DNA of 28,844 nt. It comes from Seison nebaliae (taxonomy: Eukaryota > Rotifera > Pararotatoria > Seisonacea > Seisonidae). How positions within the stretch are numbered: position 1 is the stretch's first letter; every line of letters starts with the position of its first letter. Made by a program: the position numbers and the translations under genes. The notes beneath the pieces are model-generated. The model did no database searches. It worked only from the letters and a program-made list of their open reading frames with translations, and was not told where the DNA came from. Positions 19,931 through 28,844 of the stretch are shown here, in pieces. The DNA lies in the NCBI GenBank assembly GCA_023231475.1, contig JALJEE010002586.1, forward strand, positions 1 through 28,844, read 5' to 3'.

Positions 19931-20628
19931 GATGAAGAATGTTTTGTATCTAATTTCTTAATTATCTTTCGAATGTGACGAATATAATAAACAGATTAGA
20001 TGGTGGGAGGACAATCGTATGGTCCAATTAGAATTGTTGTGAATATTAAATGAACTACTTAATTTCGAAATTTATTCTCCTATTTCATATTCTATCATAA
20101 TTTCACACCTTCAACAATTTATCAATGTTTTTCATTTTAAAATATTTTTCGAATTCATTTCGAAAACGAATAATTTATCTGATATTCTTGAAGATTTTAA
20201 GAGAAATTAGCCAAAGAAATTTTTGAATAATTTTAAGATATAAATTTTATTCATAAATTAGAAGTTAATTAACTATTTATTGTGGGGGAATTATTTAAAT
20301 AATGATGAGATTAAATTAATTTTGAAATATTGAAAGGAAAGAAAGTTTTCCATTTCTATCCTATACATTTCATTAAGATAACGACAAAAAATCAATTAGA
20401 CGACAATAAGTAATAAAAGAAAGTTTTACGAGGATTGATAGAAAAACAAATAAGAGAAAGTTTCCGTTGTGGAAAGAAGTTTGAAGAATAAGGAGCGTTT
20501 GTATTCAACCTTAGAAGAATATCGATTATTTTCCTTAACAACCATAAATGTATGGAGAACATTTAATAAAATAAATGGATTGGAGTCATCGCTAGTCAAT
20601 CTGATAAACTGTCTCATAGAAATGGTGT
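19931..20628. other. Divergent intergenic region
   Basis: About 700 bases between the leftward astacin gene and the rightward eight-exon gene. It should contain both promoters. The frame upstream of 20712 is open back to 20457, but it has no good start or acceptor, so I treat it as 5' sequence. No repeats were seen. Confidence 0.4.
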
Positions 20629-20642
20629 GTTACTTTGGTAAC
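20629..20642 (+). promoter_or_regulatory. Consensus RFX X-box
   Basis: The sequence GTTACTTTGGTAAC fits the RFX-factor X-box pattern RYYNYY-N(1-3)-RRNRAC at every position with a 2-base spacer, and is nearly palindromic. It lies 70 bp upstream of the ATG at 20712. RFX factors drive ciliary genes in animals through X-boxes placed close to the start. The site overlaps an in-frame ATG at 20622, which argues that 20622 is not the start. Confidence 0.6.
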
Positions 20643-20711
20643 TTGGAGGAATGTTTGGAAAAAAGATTTTATGTAGATTCCGTGTTTGTATTTACCCCAT
20701 TATTTAAGAGA

Positions 20712-23030
20712 ATGAAATTGGGAAGAAATAATCAACGAATTCTCTCCGATAATGAATTGCATAATGTCTATGAGAAGTTCAAGAAGAAAAAAGAATCTCT
20801 AAATATCGGAACTGTGAAAAAGTATCATGTTAGTCATCGATTTAAAGAATCGAAGAAAATTTCCAAATTAGAAAGAGCAAATCATAATTTTCGTTCGTTC
20901 ATCAATTTTCTTATAGAAACCATCAGGAAATGATTTCGAAAAGAAATTCACTAAACAAAGAAATGTGGAGGATAAACATCATAAACAAATATTAAATAAA
21001 ATTATAAAGAATTTAAATGAGAAAATTATTCCATCATCCAATTCACCGATGTCAACTAATCGATCATCATTGAATGAATATCATCATAATTCGGCAAAAT
21101 TCCATTACATTAAATCGACAAATGAGAATTATGCGAGACGATCAGCTGATAAGAAACATCTTCCGCGTAACTTCAACTCCTCCAACTTAAAATATGAGAT
21201 TGACATGGGAAATATTTTGAAATCGATCGATGACAATTATAATAAATATAAATCATCTTTTGCCAAATCGACAGTTTTCATTCTGTTTCTCGTTACTTTA
21301 ATTTGTATTAATTTGAAAAAGAATCAATTCAATTATGTTCGAGATGTTGAGGAGAATAATCGATCGCAAATAAATTTGGAGAATGTCGATACGAATTTGA
21401 TCGCTGAAAATGCAGCAAATCGAATCGTTGACCAATTCATAATTAAACATCAACCAACAAACCTGTTAAATGAATTGAACATGTTTCTCTTTTTCTTCTT
21501 TTTCACAATTTCCTCATTTCTTTTAAAAATCGCCATAAAAGTGAACCGATTAATTTATCAGAACTTTTCGATAAAGAAATTTCTGATGAATCATCTCCAT
21601 CACCGGTGAGACATTTAGTGAAAATCGATCGCAAAGTACAAAGTCCATTCATCAATACGGAGAGAACATTCGTTTCTAATAAGATTATTAACGATCATGT
21701 CGATTGGAGGACGAGAAGAATACGAAGAGAAAGAAGTACTTGTTCTTTCCGCACTTTATCCGCATTGAGTCGAGAGAGTTCTTTCGTTCATCGGAAAGAT
21801 GATAATTTCGCTTTGAATGTGGAGAAATTGAAATATACGACACCGGTTTTTGGAGAGAAAAATTCAACTAGAAATAAGCGCTCACATTCCGTACGAATTA
21901 GTGACAGATTAGAAATCATCTCACCGAACGAACCAGCTCCGAGTTAATATTGACATAACAAATAAAACTTTTCCTTCTCATTTATGAGATGTCTGTGTAA
22001 TTTGTAAAAAATAAAGTTACTGATAAGAGAAAACTCTAACTCTCATACTCGACATATCTAGATGATCGACCGATAGAAATATCTGATTCCATTAAACAAT
22101 TCATCGAGGACATAATAGAGAAAGGAAAAAACCAATTGACAATGGAACAATTGAAGAATAGTGGCCGATTATTGAAATTTGACGATGGAAAAATTATGGA
22201 ATTGTCAAAAGAGAAAACGAAATTATTCCTGAATAAATCTTATACACTACAATCAAATCAGGAAAGTACGAACCAGAAAGGTATCTTGAGAAAGCCGCCA
22301 CCACTTTTTACCAAAAGTTTTTAAAATTCAAATTCAACTTTCATTCACTTCATATTCATTCAAAAAGAGAATCATAAGAATAATGAAAAACAAGTACTCG
22401 AAACTCATTTGGCTCTATTGCCGATATGTTCATCGAGCTCGTTTGATAAGAAGTCGAATATGAAATATAAATTAGGAAGAAATGGAAAACCAGCTCCACC
22501 CAAACCTTTCTCCGAAACATATTTATGGAAGTCATGGCAATATATGTCAATGACGAAAGCGCAACAATTGAATATGGAATGTGGACGAGTAATTAATGAT
22601 GAGAAAGACGATCATACCTCTATGAATAGTGGTGAGTAAACTTTTCGATTCGAATTTTATTTTCAAACTAATTTAATTTAAGATGAGAACGAATTACGAA
22701 ATGTGATCGATAAAGTCAATTTGACTTCACAAGATTACCATATGATGGAAACGATTCGAGTGAACAAGTTCGTCAAATATGAATTCAAAAAATAATTTCC
22801 TTTCCAGCAATTATACAGTATTCGATTATGTAATGAAAGAGAGATTAGATGGAATCAAGCGATCTAATGCTCGTCCAGTAAAGTTGCCAAAAATTATAAA
22901 GTCAAATGGAGAGAAAACAAATACTCAGAAACTTCACAATACACCGGTAGCAAGTGAATTGTGTTTGAGGAAATCATTGAAATCCTATTCAAGTATTTCC
23001 ATGAATAAGAACGGAACAAATGCTCCATAA
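20712..23030 (+). CDS. Unidentified basic protein, eight exons, X-box promoter
   Basis: Exons 20712-20828, 20917-21273, 21322-21464, 21542-21942, 22062-22316, 22368-22631, 22683-22767 and 22808-23030 join in phase to 614 residues. Introns are 40-119 nt. The product is hydrophilic, rich in Ser, Asn, Lys and Arg, with no signal peptide, membrane span or known domain. Visible pieces are a Lys/Asn-rich helical start (FKKKKESL, KIIKNLNEKI), an Arg-rich patch (DWRTRRIRRERS) and a Pro patch (GKPAPPKPFSETYLWKSW). The start at 20712 is chosen because a perfect X-box lies 70 bp upstream; an in-frame ATG at 20622 is the alternative. The first intron could instead be 20893-20925, keeping 21 more residues. 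A polyadenylation signal follows at 23052. The family is not recognised; a ciliary or centriolar role is inferred from the promoter alone. Confidence 0.72.
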
Positions 23031-23051
23031 CTCCAACCAAATGTTTTCCTA

Positions 23052-23057
23052 AATAAA
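23052..23057 (+). promoter_or_regulatory. Polyadenylation signal AATAAA
   Basis: AATAAA 22 bp after the stop codon of the eight-exon gene, supporting 23030 as the gene end. Another AATAAA inside the 119-nt intron (about 21960) is taken as intronic because the reading frame resumes after it. Confidence 0.6.
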
Positions 23058-23382
23058 ATTTCTTCTTAACTTAATGATGACGAAGTGGAAACATCATAAA
23101 TATTCGCACATCGGTCCACACATCGAAATCTACAGGTTCTTCTCGTGGTCTGTCGATGACCATAAATTAAAATTTAATACAAAATGTCAATAAGCAAACT
23201 TCTTCCCATCCAATAATCACTTTCTCGTATCCTTCACTTCGTTTATTATTCTCTGGAAATCTTTTATTATAGCAACTAAACTGACAAAAAAAAGTTTGGG
23301 AGAAAAGTTTATGAGAAAAACTTAATAGGGAAATTTTTGTTCTTTCTCTAATTGAAATAAATTGTATAAATTGTATTATCGA
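23058..23382. other. Short intergenic spacer
   Basis: About 325 bases. It contains an AGCAAC half-site of the RFX type (about 23274) without a matching second half. No coding frame was recognised. Confidence 0.4.
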
Positions 23383-24251
23383 ATGATTAAATGCATTTCC
23401 ATATGTAGTGCCGTTCATCAGAATTCGCAACATCAACAGAAGAGATTAAGTTTCAAGGAGAAACGATTATTGGCGATCAAACAAATTCAGCGATTCATTC
23501 TCAGATATCGAATCAGAAGAAAATATCTCAAACTACTTTATTATGTTCTCTTTTTTCAAAATAATTGCTCATGAAATTATTTTTGGAAATAGTTGAAACA
23601 ATTAAATTTCACGACACAGTCCTTCATTCAATACTATGTGAAATTGATCAGATCCGTTCGGAAATGGAGGAATTATTCACTCGTTTATAATCCGATAAAT
23701 TTTACAATTTCTTTCGACAATTTATTATTTTATATCAAATTACATTATAGTTCTTTTTCTTTTCATTATTCACCAGTAAAATTTTCCTTAGATTTATATC
23801 GAACTTTCTCCAGATTATCACATGGTGGAATGGAGATTTATGACGACGAACTTCAATTGATGTGTCTCCAAACCGATCTTTATATAACTCAAGAGGAAAT
23901 TGCAAATTGTATTGATAAATTATATGAATTCAGTTAATTTTTTATTACTCCCATTCGAATTTTCAGTTATTGAATGAAGATCAAAAACGCAGTTCTTCCG
24001 GAAGATTGCGATTTGATGAAACTTTGAAAATCGTTTTCTATTTCAATCCTCCCAAAGATGCTCAATTGACGAGAGATCTGTTAAGAATTCGACAAAATCT
24101 CAATTCCAATTATTTGAAGGATCAACGTTCTATTCTATTTCGTTTTTTCTTCTCTTCATCCAACTCATCTCTTTCAGAAATAAGAAAGGAAACGAACTTT
24201 GAGAAATTTTGGAATCTCGTCACGAAAATTGAAAAGAAGAAGATTTGTTGA
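23383..24251 (+). CDS. IQ-motif protein with possible degenerate EF-hand region
   Basis: Exons 23383-23544, 23593-23932, 23980-24126 and 24178-24251 (introns 47-51 nt) give 240 residues. The start is ATG 23383, in frame with the first exon. An IQ motif (LAIKQIQRFILRYRIRRKY, about residues 27-46) should bind calmodulin or a calmodulin-like light chain. Two helix-loop-helix-like stretches follow (EIYDDELQLMCLQTDLYITQ and the IDKLYEF...LRFDETLKI pair) that resemble EF-hands without a full set of calcium ligands. Residues about 75-115 are Phe/Tyr/Ser-rich and could hide an unrecognised intron, though no phase-consistent site was found. It sits between the X-box gene and the MRH receptor on the same strand. 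The family is not recognised. Confidence 0.62.
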
Positions 24252-24279
24252 TTTGTTTACATAGAAAATTTAAAGGATA

Positions 24280-24285
24280 AATAAA
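24280..24285 (+). promoter_or_regulatory. Polyadenylation signal AATAAA
   Basis: AATAAA 28 bp after the stop of the IQ-motif gene and 54 bp before the next start codon, so the two genes have separate 3' and 5' ends within 87 bp. Confidence 0.5.
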
Positions 24286-24338
24286 GATAAACAAACGAAT
24301 TCTCTAATAATTCTTCTTAGAAATTCAAAATCAGAATT

Positions 24339-25452
24339 ATGTCTCAATTATTCCCATTTCTTATTGTCTCATTCATTCTCTTAATTCAATCAGTTCGAAG
24401 TGATCCAATTGTCACTGGTCCACCGATATTGTGCCGATCACCTGGCAAAGAATATACAATTGAACCTCTAGTACTGTTCGTCAAATTCGATTAGTTTCCC
24501 CCCAATTCATCTTATCTTTAGTTCTCCATTTTGGGCATTTAAGAAACGAGGTGCTTGTTTCGATTCTTACGGAAATTCAACTGTTCAATGTTATTTCTAT
24601 TTGTCCTTTTGTCGAATACTTCCCGAAGATAAAAGTTAGAAATGTGAAAATATTACTCTTAATAATTTTCAAACGCAATTCAGATATCGGATGCTTAAAT
24701 TCTTGCGGTTGTATATCAGATATTGGCAAGGAAAGTAAAATTTCCATTGCCTCATATTCAACAGCACCGTTCCATGCTGTCAGTTAGATTTTAATGAATT
24801 TCCATCTATATTTCCGTTAAAATAGAAAATGATGGTTTTTATGCGGAATTCAATTATGGAGATAATTTCACCGATCCAACAACCGGCAAGACTTGTCAAT
24901 TACGAACATTCGTTTATTTTCATTGCGACAAAGACAGTAAATGGGATCCTGCTACTCGACGAGTACCCGGTTTCGTCGATGTCACATTCCAGGAATCACA
25001 ATGCTTAGTTTAATCGTTTTAACTAAAATCGATTATTATAATTACATAGTATGAAATCGATGTGAATTATGACGGGGCATGTGTAAAAGTTATACCACCT
25101 CCGAAAAAAACATCAAAATTGAGTAGTGGATCTATTCTCCTAATTATGTTAGTAGAAACTTGATAGAAATTCGGCAATTTAATTTTTTCAGTGGTTTCGT
25201 TATGATTACCAGTTATATGTTAATTGGAATGACATACAATATGTTAATAATGAAGAAAAGTGGAATTCAAGCCGTTCCCAGTCTCGGTTTATTTCTGACG
25301 GTGATTATGTTTATTAAAGTTCAATTTTTTTTAATCATCAAAATTAAAAATTTCCAATTTAAATTAAATTTTTAATCTTTCAGATCGGTGTGGCAGTTTC
25401 GTTGAGGAAACTGGGAATTACATCTAACGCGACTTATGATACAGTTGAATAA
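24339..25452 (+). CDS. M6PR: Cation-dependent mannose-6-phosphate-receptor-like MRH membrane protein, seven exons
   Basis: Exons 24339-24475, 24522-24634, 24684-24782, 24826-25007, 25050-25147, 25192-25318 and 25384-25452 (introns 42-65 nt) give 274 residues, close to the 277 of the human cation-dependent receptor. It has a signal peptide (MSQLFPFLIVSFILLIQSVRS). The lumenal MRH domain has conserved cysteines and the blocks GDNFTDPTTGKTCQLRTFVY, CDKDSKWDP and the closing C-YEI...DGACV. One membrane helix follows (SILLIIGFVMITSYMLIGMT), then a cytosolic tail with MKKSGIQAVPSLGLF, reminiscent of the receptor tail, ending TYDTVE. Receptors of this type carry lysosomal enzymes from the Golgi. Glycan-contact residues cannot be confirmed by eye, so another MRH receptor remains possible. 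Confidence 0.75.
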
Positions 25453-25475
25453 TATTTTTATTTTTCTACACTTCA

Positions 25476-25481
25476 AATAAA
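25476..25481 (+). promoter_or_regulatory. Polyadenylation signal AATAAA
   Basis: AATAAA 23 bp after the stop of the MRH receptor gene, followed by an A-run. The convergent ANKS3 gene ends only 38 bp further on. Confidence 0.5.
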
Positions 25482-25519
25482 AAAAAAAGAAGACAAAGAG
25501 ATATGGAAATCGGAGAGAG

Positions 25520-26573
25520 TTAAGGGAGACGTTGAATAATTGAAAGTAATTTTTTTCGTGGTCCAATTAAATTCATTCCGAATTTCCTTAAATTATTTTC
25601 ATTTAACTTCCCAATATTCTATTTGAAAAAAGAAAATTATTTAATTTTCGATAATGATAAAAAGAACTTTAAGATCGATATCATTCTTTTGAAATTCCAC
25701 ATAATATTTCATGAGATTCAACTTTTGAAATAATTCCTTCAAACTTGTCAAATTATCGATGACGATTCCATCGTCGCCATCTGGTGACTGATTTGTTTCC
25801 ATCAAATAAGTTTCATAATTCTTATTATGTGCCTGAATATAATCGATGACAACGGTTCTTATTGAATCATTCTTCTCGCATAAGCTTATAGCGTGTATTC
25901 CATTGATCGTTGTGTAGTTGAGATGATGATAGAGAGATTTGAGATCATTCTCATAAAATTCATCGAGATAATCGAATAGAATAGAAATCGTCGTTTCACA
26001 TCCACAATCGATAGCTAACATTAACGCTGAATAATATTGATTGTTGAGAATGTTCAATGAACATAATTTAGTTGGAAGTAACAACTCTAAACATTCATAT
26101 TCCGCATTTTCACAAATATAATGGAATGAATTTGAATGCCATCGATCCAGATCATTTATCAGATTTCTCAATGTCTCTTTATTTTTCGATTTCTTTATCA
26201 TCATTTCAATGATACGTTCATGACCGAAATAAGCGGCTAATAAGAAAGCGGTTCGATTATCATCATTCTTCCCTCTAATATCAGCACCATTCTCCAACAA
26301 ACTCTTAACTACCTTATCTTCCCCGTAATATGATGCGTACATTAAGGGAGTCCAATTTCTGAGATTTTTGTAATTTATTAATTCATTCAATTCCTGACGA
26401 GATCGTTCTCCATCCATACTCTTCTTATCATTAATCATCTCTTTCAAATAGCCAATATTTCCTGTTTAAATCACATTTACATTTACTAATGTTACGAATA
26501 CTAAACCGAGACTACATGCACTCGCGAAATCCATATCCATTGATGGTATATCCATGAAATTATCCTTTATCAT
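25520..26573 (-). CDS. ANKS3: ANKS3-like ankyrin-repeat and SAM-domain protein, three exons
   Basis: Exons 26573-26507, 26461-25668 and 25618-25520 (introns 45 and 49 nt) give 319 residues. Ankyrin repeats run from about residue 10 (FASACSLGNIGYLKEM, NLRNWTPLMYASYYGEDKVV, NRTAFLLAAYFGHERIIEMM) to about 225. The WTPLMYASY block is nearly that of vertebrate ANKS3. A C-terminal SAM domain (about 255-319) is split by the last intron: LKELFQKLNLMKYYVEFQKN, then KLNENNLRKFGMNLIGPRKK. In vertebrates ANKS3 joins ANKS6 and NEK8 at the cilium base and binds BICC1 through SAM polymerisation. Human ANKS3 is longer, with a tail after SAM that is missing here. Two X-box-like sites lie upstream, agreeing with a ciliary gene. 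An alternative start is ATG 26555. Confidence 0.87.
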
Positions 26574-26617
26574 TCTGATTCTTCAACTTCTAGTTATTTT
26601 CAATTTCAATTTCCATC

Positions 26618-26631
26618 GTTGTCATGGTAAT
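26618..26631 (-). promoter_or_regulatory. Consensus RFX X-box upstream of ANKS3
   Basis: Read on the minus strand the site is ATTACCATGACAAC, fitting RYYNYY-N2-RRNRAC at every position. It lies 45 bp upstream of the ANKS3 ATG. RFX factors binding such sites switch on ciliary genes in animals. Confidence 0.65.
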
Positions 26632-26706
26632 TAGTCTATTCGGCTTAGGGAATGGGCGATAGGTTACCACTTTACAAAAAAGACTTGCCACTTGTTAGAC
26701 GACATC

Positions 26707-26719
26707 GTTGCCTAGCAAA
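26707..26719 (+). promoter_or_regulatory. Second X-box-like site
   Basis: GTTGCCTAGCAAA differs from the classic GTTGCCTAGCAAC only in the last base. It lies about 134 bp upstream of the ANKS3 ATG and could act as a weaker RFX site beside the one at 26618-26631. Confidence 0.4.
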
Positions 26720-26838
26720 TATCATAATCATAGTTATGGATAACTAATCTTAATTGAAGAATTGAAGAAGTTTTGAGAAAAAATTTTGATAAATAAATTT
26801 ATTTGAAAAAAAAACGAAAATTCAAAATTTTTAGAAAT

Positions 26839-27452
26839 TTAACGATATTTTGTTTCCAAAAATTCTGTATTAATTGAATCGATATTTGTAATTTCATACG
26901 ACTAAAATCATTTGAAGTTTTAATAGAAATTTCTTGAAAATTTAACTTGATTGATTCTCATTAATTTCACTAAAGGTTGGAAGGTTGTCGAATACATTAT
27001 CCGTTCTTGAGCACCACTTCCTAGACAAACATAAAATCACAATTCGCAAATGATGAAAAAACCGGTTGGTGTAAAAAAGAAGCAAGTTGTGGGATAAGTT
27101 ATTCTCATTACGTCATGTGGCGATCTCCAGTAATGAGTATAGAAAATGAAACATGGAGATATTTCACTCAAAGTATCAGCGATCGCTTCCAATGTTGTTC
27201 CATCCTGAAAAATTTAGAAAATTTTTATTTTTCAATACCAAAAAAAGCTGACTGGATATTCGTCTTTTAGTACTAATTCTCTCGTATCATAATCAATGGT
27301 TACTAGAAGGAAATGAAGAGTTAGTTGACATTTAATGACTAACCAATAATTCCTTTGTTGTAATCGATCGTCTTTCTTACAGTTAAAATACTCTTAACTT
27401 TATTCTCCAACTCTTTCGAGATTGTACAGAGACCGACGGTCGTTTGAGTCAT
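26839..27452 (-). CDS. GMFB: Glia maturation factor (ADF-homology protein), five exons
   Basis: Exons 27452-27344, 27302-27253, 27204-27063, 27020-26947 and 26901-26839 (introns 41-48 nt) give 145 residues against about 142 in vertebrates. The product is a single ADF-H domain that binds Arp2/3 complex and debranches actin rather than severing filaments. Family blocks are IVTIDYDTRELVLKDEYP, PCFIFYTHYW, the YPTTCFFFTPTG strand, ERIMYSTTFQPLVKLM and the C-terminal YEITNIDSINTEFLETKYR, which matches the GMF ending FEIRNTEDLTEEWL. The start is the first ATG, at the family position. Vertebrate GMFB and GMFG cannot be told apart here; a single ancestral GMF is expected. Confidence 0.88.
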
Positions 27453-28543
27453 TTTTTCGTATTAATTTTTTTTGTTTAGAAAATCAAAAAACTTTTTCTC
27501 AGTTGTCAAATGTGATTTTGTATGACGAAACTATTGAATTCTAACAGAAAACTTCTTCTTTCCCAACTTCTCCTTAATTGGTTGTCCTTTTTCTTCTTCT
27601 CTTTTCATTCGGAAAGTAGAGAGGAAATTAGTAACATTAATAAATTTATATACAGTACGATTGCGGTATGATATTTACACTCATCATGTGATATGTTGGG
27701 ATGGGAGGAAACTGACAGTGAGATAGTACAGTGTACTCTAGCCAACTGAAAATTTATTGTTTGTTTTAATCTGATTCCAAATCAGTGATTTGGAAGAAGT
27801 ATCTGGAATTATTCTAATTAATATTTAGTTCAATATGATTAACCCATTCCCCCGCAATTTTCTTCCGATAACAAACAAGAAATTTTTAATTTATTTTCCT
27901 TATCGATTTCCATTCAGAAAATTAATAATGACTTTCATATATTCCTGATCTATTAACTCTTCGAAATTCTTCAACAATATTCGATAATAAGAACAAAATA
28001 AATAATTCGATTGAAAGAACTTTTATTGAATTAATTAACATTATTTGAAAAATAATTCAAAATTCAACTGGGCTAACTTAAGAACAATTGTGGTTAAAAA
28101 ATTTTTATCTAATATCATAACAAATAAATAACAAAGTTCATGTGGTGTTAGTCGAATATTCTGGAGGTTTCAATTTCCGACAATAGAAATAATTTCAATG
28201 AAGTTGTACAAAAGAAATGAAAGGATTTCCTAACTTCTAGTTTTGAAAAATTTGAAGTAGTTAATATTTTTTGAAGTATTGGATAAATCATTTCAATTTG
28301 TTAAAAATTACTCGAAATGAAATTTGAATATTTACTAAATAAGAACAAAAAATTATAATATTTAATTTTAATAATAATTTTTTGATGATTATTTATAAGC
28401 TAAATATTTATATGTCATCTTTATTTGTTTTAACTGATATCCGTTCAAATTATAACGGTATGAAAACCGTTATTTTGGATGCATCTATGTTCATCATTTT
28501 TACAACAACAGTTATATTCTGTTCTTATTTTCTATTATCTATT
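27453..28543. other. Gene-free AT-rich region upstream of GMF
   Basis: About 1.1 kb with no coding frame. It should hold the GMF promoter. Near 27711 an 11-bp match to the end of the 188-bp inverted-repeat element occurs (AACTGACAGTG), which is too short to call a copy. A hairpin lies at 28452-28473. Confidence 0.45.
28452..28473. repeat. Small perfect hairpin
   Basis: ATAACGGT at 28452-28459 and its complement ACCGTTAT at 28466-28473 flank a 6-base loop. No T-run or gene context gives it a function. Confidence 0.4.
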
Positions 28544-28844
28544 TCAAAAGAATCATTTATGTTTATGTTTCATTCTTATATCTTTTCTTTTTCATATCTT
28601 CCATTCTTATGCTTTTTCACACTTTCTATTCTTATACCTTTTATTTTTCATATCTTCTATTATTATATATTTTCTTTTTTATATCTCCATTCGTGTATCT
28701 TTCCTTTTTTATATCTTTCATTCTTATATCTTTCATTCTTATATCTTTCATTCTTATATCTTTCATTCTTATATCTTTCATTCTTATATCTTTCATTCTT
28801 ATATCTTTCATTCTTATATCTTTCATTCTTATATCTTTCATTCT
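28544..28844. repeat. 15-bp minisatellite, homogeneous at the right edge
   Basis: From about 28714 to the window end the unit atatctttcattctt repeats almost perfectly, about 8.7 copies. From about 28544 to 28713 the same motif appears in decayed form with 15- and 30-bp spacing (cttatatcttttc, catatcttccattcttat). Because 15 is a multiple of three, one minus-strand frame is open as (MKDIR)n; this is a by-product of the repeat, with no gene signals. The array continues past the window. Confidence 0.92.

Noticed and set aside
20457-20711. Open frame upstream of 20712 with an in-frame ATG at 20622
   Set aside because: It contains the perfect X-box and lacks an upstream acceptor; treated as promoter and 5' sequence, though a longer N-terminus is not excluded.
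24476-24548. 73-nt alternative first intron in the MRH receptor gene
   Set aside because: The 46-nt option (24476-24521) keeps the frame, has a typical length and retains the SPFWAFKK stretch.
27700-27740. Short match to the tip of the 188-bp inverted-repeat element
   Set aside because: Only 11 bases match and there is no second arm; expected by chance in this much sequence often enough to ignore.
28641-28844. Minus-strand open frame encoding repeated MKDIR
   Set aside because: It is only the 15-bp minisatellite read in frame; there is no start context, no unique sequence and no splice signals.

Overview
This is a stretch of a compact, very AT-rich animal nuclear genome. It holds fourteen protein-coding genes that can be read with reasonable confidence, most of them split by tiny introns (typically 40-75 nt, GT..AG), plus one weak gene tail. 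The gene content is metazoan: PRDX3, MUS81, TOP3A, PDIA4 (ERp72), a CatSper3-like sperm calcium channel, an astacin protease, a mannose-6-phosphate-receptor-like protein, ANKS3 and glia maturation factor. The phylum cannot be fixed from the sequence. The CatSper-like channel and the RFX-type promoter sites point to an animal with cilia and probably flagellate sperm. The short introns, high gene density and astacin-EGF-CUB protein fit a small protostome, for example a rotifer-, mite- or other microinvertebrate-like genome. This is inference only.

Layout, left to right. (a) 1-3.3 kb: the 5' end of a single-pass membrane protein gene (minus), a 188-bp MITE-like inverted-repeat element, a possible gene tail, and two tandem small secreted cysteine-rich (pacifastin/VWC-like) genes (minus). 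(b) 4.2-6.6 kb: a coiled-coil protein (plus) convergent with mitochondrial-type peroxiredoxin (minus). (c) 6.7-12.7 kb: three same-strand genome-maintenance genes, MUS81, TOP3A (ten exons) and a tandem ubiquitin-like-domain protein resembling NFATC2IP/Rad60/Esc2. These families act on the same recombination intermediates. (d) 13.1-15.2 kb: an ER-retained three-thioredoxin-fold PDI (plus) whose first domain has lost its CxxC. (e) 15.5-19.9 kb: a CatSper3-like channel and a secreted astacin protease (both minus). (f) 20.6-25.5 kb: an unidentified eight-exon gene with an RFX X-box just upstream, an IQ-motif protein, and an MRH-domain membrane receptor (all plus). (g) 25.5-27.5 kb: ANKS3, with two X-box-like sites in its promoter, and GMF (both minus). 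(h) 27.5-28.8 kb: gene-free DNA ending in a 15-bp minisatellite that runs off the window.

Two themes stand out. One is a recombination-repair trio in (c). The other is a cilium/sperm group in (e)-(g), in which perfect or near-perfect X-box motifs tie an unknown gene to the ciliary regulon. No rRNA, tRNA or CRISPR was seen. Exon joins were worked out by hand from splice consensus, reading phase and family similarity.
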